Assembly (NCBI GenBank): GCA_018065815.1
Contig: JAGHSP010000069.1
Coordinates: forward strand, 1-48,591
Direction of reading: 5' to 3'
Length of the DNA: 48,591 nucleotides
From: Candidatus Sodaliphilus limicaballi
Lineage (GTDB): Bacteria > Bacteroidota > Bacteroidia > Bacteroidales > Muribaculaceae
The notes below the pieces were generated by a model. It did no database searches and had not been told where the DNA came from. It saw only the letters and a program-made list of their open reading frames with translations. Below are positions 9,569-20,166 of this stretch, in pieces (positions within the stretch are counted from its first letter, which is position 1; each line of letters starts with the position of its first letter). The translations under genes and the position numbers were made by a program.

Positions 9569-12500
9569 TTATTTCTTTGCTGTTTTTGCTGCAGCTCTTC
9601 TGGCAGAATCGAACATGATTGGAGTACCGATCATGATTGATGCGTAGGTACCGATGCAGATACCGAGGATGAGGGCTACTGCAAGACCTCTGATGGACTC
9701 ACCGCCCCAGATTGCGATGGCAACCATAGGAAGGAGGGTTGATACGGAGGTGTTGACCGTACGTGTAAGAGTCTGGTTGAGGGACCTGTTCACGGTAGTC
9801 TTGAAATCATCGTTCGGGTGCAGCTGGAGATTCTCACGGATACGGTCGAAGATAACCACGTTATCGTTGATGGCGTATCCGATGATGGTCAGGATGGCCG
9901 CAATGAAGGTCTGGTCAACGTCGAGGTTGAACGGGAGGATTCCGCTGAACAGTGAGAAGAATCCGATAACGATGATTGCTGTGTGTGCAAGAGAAACAAC
10001 ACCGCCGAGACCCCATGTCCAACCCTTGAACCTCCATGCTATGTAAGCAAAGATTATAAGGAGGGCGAGGAGTACGGATATGACGGCGGATCTCTTGATA
10101 TCGTTTGCGATGGATGCACCGACCTTGTCGGAAGAAATGATTCCGTAAGGATTCTCAAGCGTTGAGGTGAACTCCGCAAGAGTCATGTTGTTCTTGAAAA
10201 GTCCCTTGACGGCCTGATAGAGCATGCCTTCAATCTCAGTATCGACCTCTGAAGACTCAATGTCAACCTTGTAGGCTGTGGTGATCTTCATCTGCTGGTC
10301 GTTACCGAACTGCTTGACCTCTGCGGATGAACCCTTGATAGTGGGGTCTGCAGCGGCTGCGGCCTCGAATACGTCATTGACAGCAGCACGTACGGACTCG
10401 GCCGTGACGGGCTGGTCGAAGCGTACGACATAGGTACGGCCTCCGGTAAAGTCAACACCATAGGTGAATCCCTTGAAGCAGATGGAACCGATGGCGATGA
10501 GGATGAGGGCTCCGGATATGATGTATGAGTACTTGCGTCCTCCGATGAAGTTGATGTGTGTATTCTTGAGGAAGTTCCTGGTGAAATTGTTCTCGAACGT
10601 GATGTTCTTGCCTGCCTTCACGCGGTCTTCAAAGATGAGACGGGTGATGAAGATAGAGGTGAGGACAGAGGTGATGATACCGATTACGAGGGTCGTTGCG
10701 AATCCCTTGACAGGACCGGAACCGAACAGGAACAGTACAAGACCGGTGAGGAGAGTGGTTACCTGACCGTCGATGATTGCTGAATAGGCGTTGCTGTAAC
10801 CGTCGGCAATGGCCTTTCCAAGACCCTTGCCTGCCTTAAGCTCTTCCTTGATACGCTCGTAGATAATCACGTTGGCATCAACCGCCATACCCAGTGTAAG
10901 CACGAGACCCGCGATACCGGGCAGAGTGAGGACTGCTCCGAATGCCGCAAGAGTTCCGAACAGCAGCACTACGTTGGTAAGAAGCGCGAGATCGGCGGCA
11001 ATACCTGCTCCCTGATAGAAGAAGAGCATGTATATGAGAACCAGAACGAATGCGATGATGAAGGAAATGAGACCGCTGCGGATGGATTCAGCACCGAGTG
11101 AAGGTCCTACAACCTGCTCCTGGACGATTGTTGCGGGAGCGGGAAGCTTACCGGACTTGAGCACGTTGGTAAGGTCGGTAGCCTCCTCAACGTCGAAGTG
11201 ACCGGTGATTGATGAAGAACCTCCGGTGATTTCGCTGTTGACCGTAGGATATGAATAAACGGTACCGTCGAGAACGATTGCAATCTGCTTTCCGATGTTC
11301 TCTTTGGTGAGGCGTGCCCAAATGTTGGCGCCTTCTGCATTCATGGTCATTGATACTCCGGGTTCACCTCCGCGCCTGTTGTCATAGTCGACACGTGCAT
11401 CTGTGACTACGCTGCCGTCGAGGGGCGCCTTTCCGTCACGGGATGACGCCTTGATGGCGACGAGCTCGAAGATGTTGTCTGCAGCCATGAACTCTGAAGG
11501 CTTGACGGACCACATCGGACGGAACTCCGCAGGGAAAAGGTCAGCTATCTGGGGCTCATTCAGATACTTGTTGATCTGGGCGGTGTCGGCTGCAGCGGCA
11601 TAACCTATGCAGGCGGTACCCCTGCCCTGGCTGGGCTGAAGGAGTGCAAAGAGAGGGTTGGCGGCCTTGTATGCGTTGAAGTCGGCTTCGCTGGCATTGT
11701 CGCTGTTGGCTGCAATCTCTTCGGCAACGAGATCCTTCTCTCCTTCTTCTGCGACATTCTCTGCGGCAGGAGCCTCTGTTTCAACCTCCAGTGTCTCTGC
11801 GAGAACGCGGTTTGCTTCAACGAGGTAAGGATAAATCTCCTGGTTGTCGAATGTTGTCCAGAATTCGAGGGAAGCGGTTCCCTGGAGGAGTTTGCGGACA
11901 CGCTCAGGCTCCTTTACACCGGGAAGCTCGACGAGGATACGTCCTGTGTTTCCGAGTTTCTGGATAGAGGGCTGCGTTACACCGAAACGGTCAATACGGT
12001 TGCGGAGAACATTGAATGAGTTTGCAACTGCACTCTCGGCCTCTTCCTTGATGACGGCGGTAACCTGCTCATCAGTTGATTCGGGCTTGATGCGGTCGCG
12101 CATTTCATATGTTCCGAAAATCTGGGAAAGCCTCTGGCCACCTCCTACTTCCTTCCAGGCCTCTGCAAAGAGGGTGATGAAGTCTGACTGAGAGTTGACG
12201 CTGCGCTCTTTGGCAAGAGAGAGGGCCTTGAGGAACTCGGGAGACTGATTGCCTCCTGCAAGTGCCTTTACAAGGTCTTCCAGCTGCACCTGCAGCATTA
12301 CGTTCATACCTCCCTTGAGGTCAAGACCGAGGTTCATTTCCTTTGCCTGGACACTCTTGAATGTCTGTCCCAGGAATACCTTCTCGGATGAGATGGAATC
12401 CGTGTACCTGCGGCTCTCGTTCTTCTTGAGAGAATCAAGATAGAAGGCACGCTGATCAGCGGGGACAACGGCGAATGCGGGGGTCTGCTGGATCTGTTCC

Positions 12501-12628
12501 GCAAACTTTTCCGCTCTTTGTTCAGCTTTGTTCTGCTGTACTCTTGTCACAACTGTGAAAGACAGCTGCCAGATGCAGGCGAGGATAAGAAGAATAGCTA
12601 CAAATCTGATTGCTCCTTTGCTTTGCAT
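9569..12628 (-). CDS. secDF: Protein translocase subunit SecDF (fused)
   Basis: 1019 aa; LGLDLKGGMNVMLQV, GMAVDANVIIYERIKEE, YGVDFTGGRTYVVRF, IGYAINDNVVIFDRIREN. Confidence 0.96.
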   Translation of the reverse strand: MQSKGAIRFVAILLILACIWQLSFTVVTRVQQNKAEQRAEKFAEQIQQTPAFAVVPADQRAFYLDSLKKNESRRYTDSISSEKVFLGQTFKSVQAKEMNLGLDLKGGMNVMLQVQLEDLVKALAGGNQSPEFLKALSLAKERSVNSQSDFITLFAEAWKEVGGGQRLSQIFGTYEMRDRIKPESTDEQVTAVIKEEAESAVANSFNVLRNRIDRFGVTQPSIQKLGNTGRILVELPGVKEPERVRKLLQGTASLEFWTTFDNQEIYPYLVEANRVLAETLEVETEAPAAENVAEEGEKDLVAEEIAANSDNASEADFNAYKAANPLFALLQPSQGRGTACIGYAAAADTAQINKYLNEPQIADLFPAEFRPMWSVKPSEFMAADNIFELVAIKASSRDGKAPLDGSVVTDARVDYDNRRGGEPGVSMTMNAEGANIWARLTKENIGKQIAIVLDGTVYSYPTVNSEITGGSSSITGHFDVEEATDLTNVLKSGKLPAPATIVQEQVVGPSLGAESIRSGLISFIIAFVLVLIYMLFFYQGAGIAADLALLTNVVLLFGTLAAFGAVLTLPGIAGLVLTLGMAVDANVIIYERIKEELKAGKGLGKAIADGYSNAYSAIIDGQVTTLLTGLVLFLFGSGPVKGFATTLVIGIITSVLTSIFITRLIFEDRVKAGKNITFENNFTRNFLKNTHINFIGGRKYSYIISGALILIAIGSICFKGFTYGVDFTGGRTYVVRFDQPVTAESVRAAVNDVFEAAAAADPTIKGSSAEVKQFGNDQQMKITTAYKVDIESSEVDTEIEGMLYQAVKGLFKNNMTLAEFTSTLENPYGIISSDKVGASIANDIKRSAVISVLLALLIIFAYIAWRFKGWTWGLGGVVSLAHTAIIVIGFFSLFSGILPFNLDVDQTFIAAILTIIGYAINDNVVIFDRIRENLQLHPNDDFKTTVNRSLNQTLTRTVNTSVSTLLPMVAIAIWGGESIRGLAVALILGICIGTYASIMIGTPIMFDSARRAAAKTAKK

Positions 12629-12666
12629 AAATATCGATATTAAAAATTACTTTCCAAAATAGTTCG

Positions 12667-12674
12667 CAAAGATA
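12667..12674 (-). promoter_or_regulatory. Bacteroidota -7 element (TATCTTTG) upstream of secDF
   Basis: TAnnTTTG on minus strand about 39 nt from the secDF ATG. Confidence 0.55.
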
Positions 12675-12683
12675 GCATTTTTC

Positions 12684-13757
12684 TTAAAAGAAAGAAATTT
12701 TACGCTCCATTTCAAGTAATTGTTCTTCCATACTGGTCAGAAGTTTATACTGTGCGCGGGTCCTGACAAGGTTGTGGTCCGGACTTTTGATTTTGTAGTA
12801 GGTGTCTCCGTCTATGTAGTCCATGAGGAAACGGAGCACCTGCTCGTAAGTGATGTAGATGCCGCTGAATGCCAGATATTCCAGTTCCGCGGGAGCAAGA
12901 AGCTCCTTCATTTCCTTGAGATAGCCCTTCATGTAGGCCTCGAACATGTCCATGCTCATCGAAACCTTGCCGAGGTCGGGGTCGTCTTCTGCTCCGGTGT
13001 TCGTATATGAACGCAGGGCGTCTCCGGTGTCGTTGAGAAGGGTGGAACTCATCATCGTGTCCAGGTCAATGGCGCACAGAAGCCTGCCGGATCCGGAATC
13101 GAAGAGGAAATTGCTTATCTTGGTGTCTCCGTGGGTAACCCTGACAGGGATGGTTCCGTCTTCGTAGAGTTTCCAGAAGGAAAGCATCTTCTCCCTTCTT
13201 GACTCAATCCAGGAAATCTCATTTCCCAGGTCCCTGACACGCCCGGCAGCGTTGCGCTCCAGGCTTGCATCCCACTGCTTGAAACGCCAGCGTATGTTGT
13301 GGAAGCCCTTGATGATTTCCGTCAGGGAGCCGTCAAAATCGGCCACCTGTCTGTGGAAGGTGCCCAATCCGAGTCCTCCCTGATACGCCCTGTCCGGGCT
13401 GTCGGCCCTGTCGAAGCTCATGGAGTCCTTGATAAAAAGGCACATAGCCCAGAAGTTGCCGTCCGAATCCTTATAGTACAGCTTCCCGTCTTTCGTGGGG
13501 ATTACGGTGAGAGTCTCGCGAAGAGGGTCGGACACTTTTGCCCTGATGTGCCGGCTTACCCTGTTGATGTTGTCCATCATTGCCGGGACATCCGGGAAAA
13601 CGATATGATTCTTGCGCTGGAGGATGTAGTCAGGCGTAGTCCTGTCTTTGAGAAATACTGTGTAGGTGTCGTTGATGAAACCTTCTCCGAGGGGTTTGAT
13701 AACGGCGGCTTCGCCTTCTGTGGCAAAGAACGCGGCAATGGAAAGAATGTCGGTCAT
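12684..13757 (-). CDS. Aminoglycoside-phosphotransferase-like (APH) kinase
   Basis: VRVTHGDTKISNFLFDSGSGRLLCAIDLDTMM: APH HGDxxxxN...IDxD catalytic motifs. Confidence 0.8.
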   Translation of the reverse strand: MTDILSIAAFFATEGEAAVIKPLGEGFINDTYTVFLKDRTTPDYILQRKNHIVFPDVPAMMDNINRVSRHIRAKVSDPLRETLTVIPTKDGKLYYKDSDGNFWAMCLFIKDSMSFDRADSPDRAYQGGLGLGTFHRQVADFDGSLTEIIKGFHNIRWRFKQWDASLERNAAGRVRDLGNEISWIESRREKMLSFWKLYEDGTIPVRVTHGDTKISNFLFDSGSGRLLCAIDLDTMMSSTLLNDTGDALRSYTNTGAEDDPDLGKVSMSMDMFEAYMKGYLKEMKELLAPAELEYLAFSGIYITYEQVLRFLMDYIDGDTYYKIKSPDHNLVRTRAQYKLLTSMEEQLLEMERKISFF

Positions 13758-14551
13758 TAGAGTTTGTAGTAGCCTGAAAGGAGACGGGAGAACCAGCGGG
13801 CCGGAAGTATCCTTTTCAGAATGGTTGATGAGTATTGTTCGAACGTCGATATGACGTATGAGTAACGGGGATGACGGCAGGTGACTATCCTGCTTATCCT
13901 GGAGGCCAGGAATTCCGGTTTGAGACCGTTCGTCTCATCGTGCTCTATGCTCCTGAGGGATTCTGCGTAGGAAGGGTAGGCTTCGAAAGCCTCCTGCCGG
14001 TCCACACTTTTGCGCATTGCGGTGAAGTTGGTGGAAAAATCTCCCGGTTCTATCACCACCACGTCAATCCCGGAGGCCTTCAATTCCATTCGGAGAGCCT
14101 CGCAGTAGCCTTCTATGGCGAATTTGGAGGCGGAGTACAGTCCCTGGAAAGGAAGTCCCATGAGGCCTCCTATTGAACTGAAGCAGATAATCCTTCCCGC
14201 CTTCTGCCTGCGCATCACGGGGATGACGAAGTGAAGGAACCTGACCATCCCCATCCAGTTCACGTCCATCTGACGGGCCGCGTCTTCCAGTGAACAGAAC
14301 TCCAGAGGTCCGCCTATCCCCATTCCGGCGTTGTTGATGAACACGTCTATCCGTCCTTCCTTCTCAAGTACGGCATCCACTGCCGACCTGCAGTCTTCTT
14401 CGTTGCAGGCGTCAGCCCTGATGTAGGTGACTCCGGGCAGAGGGTCCGTGTCGCGCCTGTGGGTACCGTAAACCTTGTGCCCGTCGGCGGAAAGCCTGCA
14501 GGCCATCGCTTTCCCGAATCCGGAAGTGATGCCGGTGATGAGGATAACCAT
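13757..14551 (-). CDS. Short-chain dehydrogenase/reductase (SDR)
   Basis: ITGITSGFGKAMACRL, NNAGMG, S...YSASKFAIEGYCEALR. Confidence 0.9.
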   Translation of the reverse strand: MVILITGITSGFGKAMACRLSADGHKVYGTHRRDTDPLPGVTYIRADACNEEDCRSAVDAVLEKEGRIDVFINNAGMGIGGPLEFCSLEDAARQMDVNWMGMVRFLHFVIPVMRRQKAGRIICFSSIGGLMGLPFQGLYSASKFAIEGYCEALRMELKASGIDVVVIEPGDFSTNFTAMRKSVDRQEAFEAYPSYAESLRSIEHDETNGLKPEFLASRISRIVTCRHPRYSYVISTFEQYSSTILKRILPARWFSRLLSGYYKL

Positions 14552-14554
14552 AAC

Positions 14555-15748
14555 TTATTCTATTATGCCGAACTCCTTGAAGAGGACGGAGAGTTTCTCC
14601 ACAGCCTCGTCCACATGTTCGTGGGTGTGGGTGGCCATCAGCGCGAAGCGTATCATCGCATCGTTCTCGGGAACGGCCGGAGCCACTACGGGAGTGACGA
14701 ATATTCCGACTTCCATAGCCTTGGTGACTATGGCCATGGCCTTGGTGGAGTCGCGTACGAACAAGGGGATGATGGGGGACTGGGTGCGTCCGATGTCGAA
14801 TCCCCTGTCTCTGAAGGACTTCTGGGCGTAGCGGGTGACATCCCACAGATGCTCTATCCTTTCAGGCTCTTCCGTAAGGACGTCGAGAGCCCTGGACACG
14901 GTGGCCACGTTCGCAGGAGGCATTGATGCGCTGAACATGAGCGAACGGGCGGAATTCTGGATGAAGTTGATGAGGGTGTGGTTGCCGGCGACGAATCCTC
15001 CGATTGAACCGAAGCTCTTGGAGAAAGTTACCATTATGAGGTCAACCTTGTCGGTGAGGCCGAAATGGTCTGCGGTCCCTCGTCCGTCCCTGCCCACAAC
15101 TCCGAGTCCGTGGGCGTCGTCCACCATGATTTCCGCATTGTACTTCTCACAAAGTTCACAGATCTTCGGCAGATTGGCCAGATCTCCCTCCATTGAATAT
15201 ACTCCGTCAACCACGATAAGTTTCGGGGCGTCCGGAGGTACCAGGCTCATCTTGTGCTCCAGCACTTCCATATCGTTGTGGGGGAATTTGAGAACCTTGC
15301 TGAAGCTTAGACGGCTTCCGTCTATTATGCAGGCGTGGTCAAGGGAATCGAGGAAAATGTATCCGTCACGTCCTCCCAGACAGGAAACGACGCCTAGATT
15401 AACCTGAAAGCCTGTGCTGAAAGTCACAGCCTCCTCCTTTCCTACAAATTTTGCGAGTTTCTCCTCGAGGGCCAGGTGGATGTCGAGAGTCCCGTTGAGA
15501 AAACGGCTTCCGGAGCAGCTTGTACCGTATTTCTTTATTGCGGAGATGGCGGCATCCTTAAGCCTTGGGTCATCGGACAGACCGAGGTATGAGTTTGAAC
15601 CGAACATAAGGGCTTTCTGTCCGCTTGCCATTGTGACAACAGGATCCTGCCCGGATGAAATGGGACGGTAATAGGGATATATCCCCTTGTCCTTCAAGTC
15701 CTGCGGGGCCGTGAATCTGGCACAGGACTCATCGAGAATCTTAGTCAT
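14555..15748 (-). CDS. spt: Serine palmitoyltransferase/alpha-oxoamine synthase family PLP enzyme
   Basis: YGTSCSGSRFLNGTLDIHLALEEKLA, VDDAHGLGVVGRDGRGT, TFSKSFGSIGGFVAG. Confidence 0.82.
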   Translation of the reverse strand: MTKILDESCARFTAPQDLKDKGIYPYYRPISSGQDPVVTMASGQKALMFGSNSYLGLSDDPRLKDAAISAIKKYGTSCSGSRFLNGTLDIHLALEEKLAKFVGKEEAVTFSTGFQVNLGVVSCLGGRDGYIFLDSLDHACIIDGSRLSFSKVLKFPHNDMEVLEHKMSLVPPDAPKLIVVDGVYSMEGDLANLPKICELCEKYNAEIMVDDAHGLGVVGRDGRGTADHFGLTDKVDLIMVTFSKSFGSIGGFVAGNHTLINFIQNSARSLMFSASMPPANVATVSRALDVLTEEPERIEHLWDVTRYAQKSFRDRGFDIGRTQSPIIPLFVRDSTKAMAIVTKAMEVGIFVTPVVAPAVPENDAMIRFALMATHTHEHVDEAVEKLSVLFKEFGIIE

Positions 15749-15779
15749 TTCTCAAAGGTTTTAGTTCTAATCGTGGGGA

Positions 15780-15787
15780 CAAATATA
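15780..15787 (-). promoter_or_regulatory. Bacteroidota -7 element (TATATTTG) for the spt operon
   Basis: Exact TAnnTTTG match about 31 nt upstream of the spt ATG. Confidence 0.6.
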
Positions 15788-15832
15788 GATATTTTCTAAA
15801 AAATGCGTACATTGCAACGAAATTGTACTGAA

Positions 15833-16777
15833 ATGAAACCTGAAGTAATCAACGCCATCGATGCGATTAACGTCACCCTCAATGCCGGGGGAATGAATGC
15901 AATCAACATTGTTCTGGCATTTGTGATGTATGGAGTAGCGCTGGGAATCAGACCCGGAACCTTCGTCAAGGTGTTCACACAGCCCAAGTCAGTAATTCTT
16001 GGAGTGGTCTGCCAGCTGGTACTGCTGCCTCTTTTCACCTTCTGCCTTGCTCTGGCATTCGGTGATTCCATATCATGGACCATGGCAATGGGAATGATAC
16101 TCGTAGCTTCCTGCCCGGGCGGAAACATTTCAAACTTCATGTCCAACCTCTCCAAGGCAAATGTTGAACTGTCCGTCAGCCTTACGGCAATAAGCACTGC
16201 CCTGGCTGTGTTCATGACCCCGTTCAATTTCTGGCTGTACGGTAATCTTTACCTTCATTTCACGGATGTGACCGAAGAGGTGCCGACACTTGTCATCCCT
16301 CTGTGGGACGTCTTCAAGACTATCTTCATTCTTCTGGGTGTGCCTCTGGGACTTGGAATACTCACTTCCCGTCTGCTGCCCAAGTTCGCAATAAAGATGA
16401 AGAAGCCTTTCCAGTGGTTCAGCATCGTGTTCTTCGTAGCAATGGTAGTGCTGTCGTTCATTGGCAACATCGATGCATTCCTCAAATGCATCAAGTACAT
16501 ATTCCTGGTTGTACTCATTCACAATGCGGTATGCCTCTGCGTGGGATTCTTCACCGGAACGATTTTCAAGGTTTCCAGAAAAGACCGCAGGACGCTCACC
16601 ATCGAAACGGGAATCCAGAATTCCGGACTGGGACTGGTGCTTCTTCTGGGAACATCCCTCTTCGCCAATTTCCCGCCTCATGGAGGCATGCTCGTGATTA
16701 CTGCCTGGTGGGGAATCTGGCATATCATCAGCGGCTTCACCGTATCTTATCTATTTAACAGGAGCAAAAAATCTTGA
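15833..16777 (+). CDS. Bile acid:sodium symporter family (BASS) transporter
   Basis: Multi-TM; SCPGGNISNFMSNLSKANVELSVSLTAIST, ETGIQNSGLGLVLL typical BASS; ORF track start 15803, likely ATG at 15833. Confidence 0.88.
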   Translation: MKPEVINAIDAINVTLNAGGMNAINIVLAFVMYGVALGIRPGTFVKVFTQPKSVILGVVCQLVLLPLFTFCLALAFGDSISWTMAMGMILVASCPGGNISNFMSNLSKANVELSVSLTAISTALAVFMTPFNFWLYGNLYLHFTDVTEEVPTLVIPLWDVFKTIFILLGVPLGLGILTSRLLPKFAIKMKKPFQWFSIVFFVAMVVLSFIGNIDAFLKCIKYIFLVVLIHNAVCLCVGFFTGTIFKVSRKDRRTLTIETGIQNSGLGLVLLLGTSLFANFPPHGGMLVITAWWGIWHIISGFTVSYLFNRSKKS

Positions 16778-17658
16778 AAGAGAAAATCTGGCAGAAGGAT
16801 GTGTGCTATACCATCCTCCGCGCGTACACCAATGCGTGCGCGCGCACTTGTTTCAGAAAGATGAAGTTCAACGGCCTGGAAAAGATTCCTGCGGAGGGGG
16901 CTCTCATCTTTGCATCCAACCATTGCTGCACGATGATGGACCCTATGGTTCTCTGCTGCAAGAGTGTGGATCCCCTGAGTTTCGGCGCCCGCGCGGACAT
17001 TTTCCGCAAGCCTCTGGTGGCCAAAATTCTGAGATTTATAAAGATGGTGCCTCTTGCACGTCCTCATGACGGCAGGGAGGCCGTTCTTGGCAACAATGCC
17101 GTCTTTGATGAAGTCGTGGATGTCATAGAGCACGGGGTTCCCTTCTGCCTTTATCCGGAGGGGACGCATTTCCCGGGATATGAACTGCACAGGCTTAAGA
17201 CGGGAGCGTCAAGAATAGCCCTTCTGGCAGCTGAGAATTATCCGAAACCCGTGTATATCATCCCTACAGGCCTGATATATTCCGACTTTTATGATTTCAT
17301 GGCAGATGTTACCATCAATATAGGAGACCCGATAGAGGTGCACAAAGGAGACACCCCTCCGGAGGTCACCGCAAAACTTACAGAGAGGATGACGCCTCTC
17401 ATCTATGAACCGGAAAGAAAGCCCGTTACAGGAAAGTGGTGGAAGAGGATACTTGCTCTGCTTTCTCTCCCTCTTTTTGCACTGTGCGCGGCGGCAAGCA
17501 GTCCTATTCTCATTCTGACAGCCATTCTTTCCAGAAATCTCGAGGACAGGGCCTGGATAAACACGGTAAGATTCGGCTGCCGTTACCTGTTCTTTGTACT
17601 GTGGCCTTTCCACTGCGGGTTCTTCCTTCTTCTGAACTTTTATAAGAAATTGAAATGA
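16774..17658 (+). CDS. 1-acyl-sn-glycerol-3-phosphate acyltransferase family (PlsC-like)
   Basis: ASNHCCTMMDPMV (variant of HX4D motif), LYPEGTHFPG. Confidence 0.8.
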   Translation: MKEKIWQKDVCYTILRAYTNACARTCFRKMKFNGLEKIPAEGALIFASNHCCTMMDPMVLCCKSVDPLSFGARADIFRKPLVAKILRFIKMVPLARPHDGREAVLGNNAVFDEVVDVIEHGVPFCLYPEGTHFPGYELHRLKTGASRIALLAAENYPKPVYIIPTGLIYSDFYDFMADVTINIGDPIEVHKGDTPPEVTAKLTERMTPLIYEPERKPVTGKWWKRILALLSLPLFALCAAASSPILILTAILSRNLEDRAWINTVRFGCRYLFFVLWPFHCGFFLLLNFYKKLK

Positions 17659-19016
17659 AAAAAATTATTGCTGTTGCCATTATGGCGGCGACAGTCCTGA
17701 ATGCCTTTGCAGGCAACAAGACAGATGAAAACGGACAGATTATCAAGACAGGATATAACATCGGACCGCTCCCGGCTCTCGCATACGATGCGGACAAGGG
17801 TTTCCAGATAGGAGCCGTGCTTCAGCTGTTCAATTATGGAGACGGCCACAATTATCCGAACTACGATTCCAAGGTATATCTCGAGGCTTCTTATTTCACA
17901 AAGGGGAGCCAGTTGTATCAGATCAGGTATGACAACAAGGAACTCATTCCGGGAATACGCTGGTGCTCGGCATTCAGGGCCAATATAGACAAAGCCTATG
18001 ATTTCTACGGGTTCAACGGTTATCAGTCATATTACGATTATGGAAGAGTGGCTTCAGGCAAGGCCGGAGATGCCTTCCTCTTCACTCCTTTCTACAGGAT
18101 GCGCAAGAACGAATTCCTCTTCAAGACCGAATTCCTCGGGGAAATCACTGAGGGTTTAAGGTGGGAGGCAGGAATATTTGCAAATTATATAAAGACGGGA
18201 AGCATAGACAAAGGGAACATAAACAAGGGCAAGTCCGAAAAACAGGAATTTCCCGAGGAATGCCCCACACTCTATGACATTTACAAAGCTTCCGGAGTAC
18301 TCAGTGAGGAAGAGGCGGACGGTGGATTCTCAAGCGGAATCCGTGCCGGACTGGTGTATGATACCAGAGACAAGGAAGGTGCTCCTTCAAGAGGAATATG
18401 GGCGGAGGGGCACATTACAGCGGCTCCGAAGTTCATATCCAAAATACCCTACTACCGTTATTCCCTTACATGGAGGCATTATGTGCCCATTGTGAAACAA
18501 GATGTCCTTACTCTGGCATATCGTCTGAACTATGAAGGAACTTTCGGCAGTTCAGCTCCGTTCTATGCCCTTCCTTATATGACGCAGATGGGGGAAAAGC
18601 CCGATCTTGAGGGAATGGGAGGATTCCATACGGTCAGAGGAATCATGAGGACCAGAGCCTATGGCCTTGATATGGCGACATATAACGCTGAATTGAGATG
18701 GCGCTTTGTTAAGTTCAATATCGGCAAACAGAACATAGCCCTGGCTTTCAACTTCTTCAGTGACGGAACCATGGTCACCCGTGGCAGGGATATCAGCGCG
18801 TTGAAGGAGTCCGTGCTTTATCCTGCGAAACTCAAGGGACAGACAAAGGATACGCCGCACATCACGTTCGGAACAGGTTTCAGGTTCATCATGAATGAGA
18901 ACTTCATTGTTGCGGCGGAATACGGAATGCCAATCACACACCTGATGAAGAACAGTCCTCTTTACAATCAGGACGGTACAGGTGCCTTCTACGTGAACGT
19001 AGGTTATCTGTTCTAG
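17655..19016 (+). CDS. BamA/TamA (Omp85 surface-antigen) family outer-membrane protein
   Basis: Signal peptide, SSGIRAGLVYDTRDKEGAPSRGIWAEGHI, GGFHTVRGIMRTRAYG, terminal GAFYVNVGYLF beta-signal. Confidence 0.8.
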   Translation: MKKIIAVAIMAATVLNAFAGNKTDENGQIIKTGYNIGPLPALAYDADKGFQIGAVLQLFNYGDGHNYPNYDSKVYLEASYFTKGSQLYQIRYDNKELIPGIRWCSAFRANIDKAYDFYGFNGYQSYYDYGRVASGKAGDAFLFTPFYRMRKNEFLFKTEFLGEITEGLRWEAGIFANYIKTGSIDKGNINKGKSEKQEFPEECPTLYDIYKASGVLSEEEADGGFSSGIRAGLVYDTRDKEGAPSRGIWAEGHITAAPKFISKIPYYRYSLTWRHYVPIVKQDVLTLAYRLNYEGTFGSSAPFYALPYMTQMGEKPDLEGMGGFHTVRGIMRTRAYGLDMATYNAELRWRFVKFNIGKQNIALAFNFFSDGTMVTRGRDISALKESVLYPAKLKGQTKDTPHITFGTGFRFIMNENFIVAAEYGMPITHLMKNSPLYNQDGTGAFYVNVGYLF

Positions 19017-20164
19017 GATTTCCTTGCGGAATCTACAGCGGAAGAATACATTGCAATCAGTTGCTCGATAGACTTGTGAATGTCATATTTGAGCACCGAT
19101 TGCGCGTATTCGTGCCCCATCTCCAACCTTTCCTGCGGATGCTCTATCCACCAGTCTATACGCTCGGCCAGGGCCTTGCAGTCCCTTGCGGGGAAAGTGC
19201 TTCTTGAATCGAGGGCGAACTGCGCCGTTGCGGAAAGCCTGGCTTCCGCAATTACAGGAACCGTTCCCTCCCTGAGAGATTCTATGCAGGAGAGACCTTC
19301 CACTTCCACCGGTGCGCAATGAATATACAGATATGCTTTGCTGGCGTATGCTTTCATCTCTTCGGGAGAAAGGAACATGAACTCGGGCTGATATTTCAGT
19401 ATCCCTTCACTGACAAGCTTCTCCGCCTGCTTTCTGAGTGCCTTTTCCTTTGGTCCCTTTCCGGCAAATACAAGCTTTATCCTTTCTGAATAGCGTGAAT
19501 GCCTCATGGCCCTGAGCAGGGTTTTCTGGTCTTTCTCAACAGACAGACGTCCTATGCTGAAGATAAGGTATGGATCGGTCTGGGGTTCGTGCACATCAAT
19601 GGGGGCTTCAAATCTCATTCCGTTGGGGATGAGGTGCAGCCTGGCCTTGAAATTGAAATCCTGAGCCCTTTCCAGAACATTCCGGGTAGGGCACTGGACA
19701 TCTGTGCATTTGTCAAAGATGAGAGCCTGGGCAGCTTTCAGTAGAATCGCATTCGCTCCTCTTGACCATCCCAGGAAAAGGTGGCTCAGAATGTTCTCGG
19801 GATGGATATGGTAGGTGCTTACGCACGGAACCCCCATCTTTTTTGCCATTCTCGCGGCTCTCCACTGAATGGTGAAAGGTTCTTCCAGATGCACTACATC
19901 CGCCCACTCCAGCGCTTCTCTGGTAAGTTTCGCGTCGTAACGGGCAAAGCAGAAGGTCATCTTCTCAATGAAAGGCTGGAAAATGGGGAAATGGAACTTC
20001 TTCAGAACATATTCCGGCTGATATCCCTTCCTGTTAGGATTCTCCATGGACATTACCCTGACTTCCACACCGGCCTGAAGAAGATACTTCACAGTCGTTC
20101 TTGCGGACGAACACAGACCGTTGCCCTTGCCGAACATATTGTTGATGATAAACAGAACTTTCAT
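19013..20164 (-). CDS. Glycosyltransferase family 4-like
   Basis: NNMFGKGNGLCSSARTTVKYLL, LIFSIGRLSVEKDQKTLLRAM, GLSCIESLREGTVPV. Confidence 0.88.
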   Translation of the reverse strand: MKVLFIINNMFGKGNGLCSSARTTVKYLLQAGVEVRVMSMENPNRKGYQPEYVLKKFHFPIFQPFIEKMTFCFARYDAKLTREALEWADVVHLEEPFTIQWRAARMAKKMGVPCVSTYHIHPENILSHLFLGWSRGANAILLKAAQALIFDKCTDVQCPTRNVLERAQDFNFKARLHLIPNGMRFEAPIDVHEPQTDPYLIFSIGRLSVEKDQKTLLRAMRHSRYSERIKLVFAGKGPKEKALRKQAEKLVSEGILKYQPEFMFLSPEEMKAYASKAYLYIHCAPVEVEGLSCIESLREGTVPVIAEARLSATAQFALDSRSTFPARDCKALAERIDWWIEHPQERLEMGHEYAQSVLKYDIHKSIEQLIAMYSSAVDSARKS

Positions 20165-20166
20165 GG

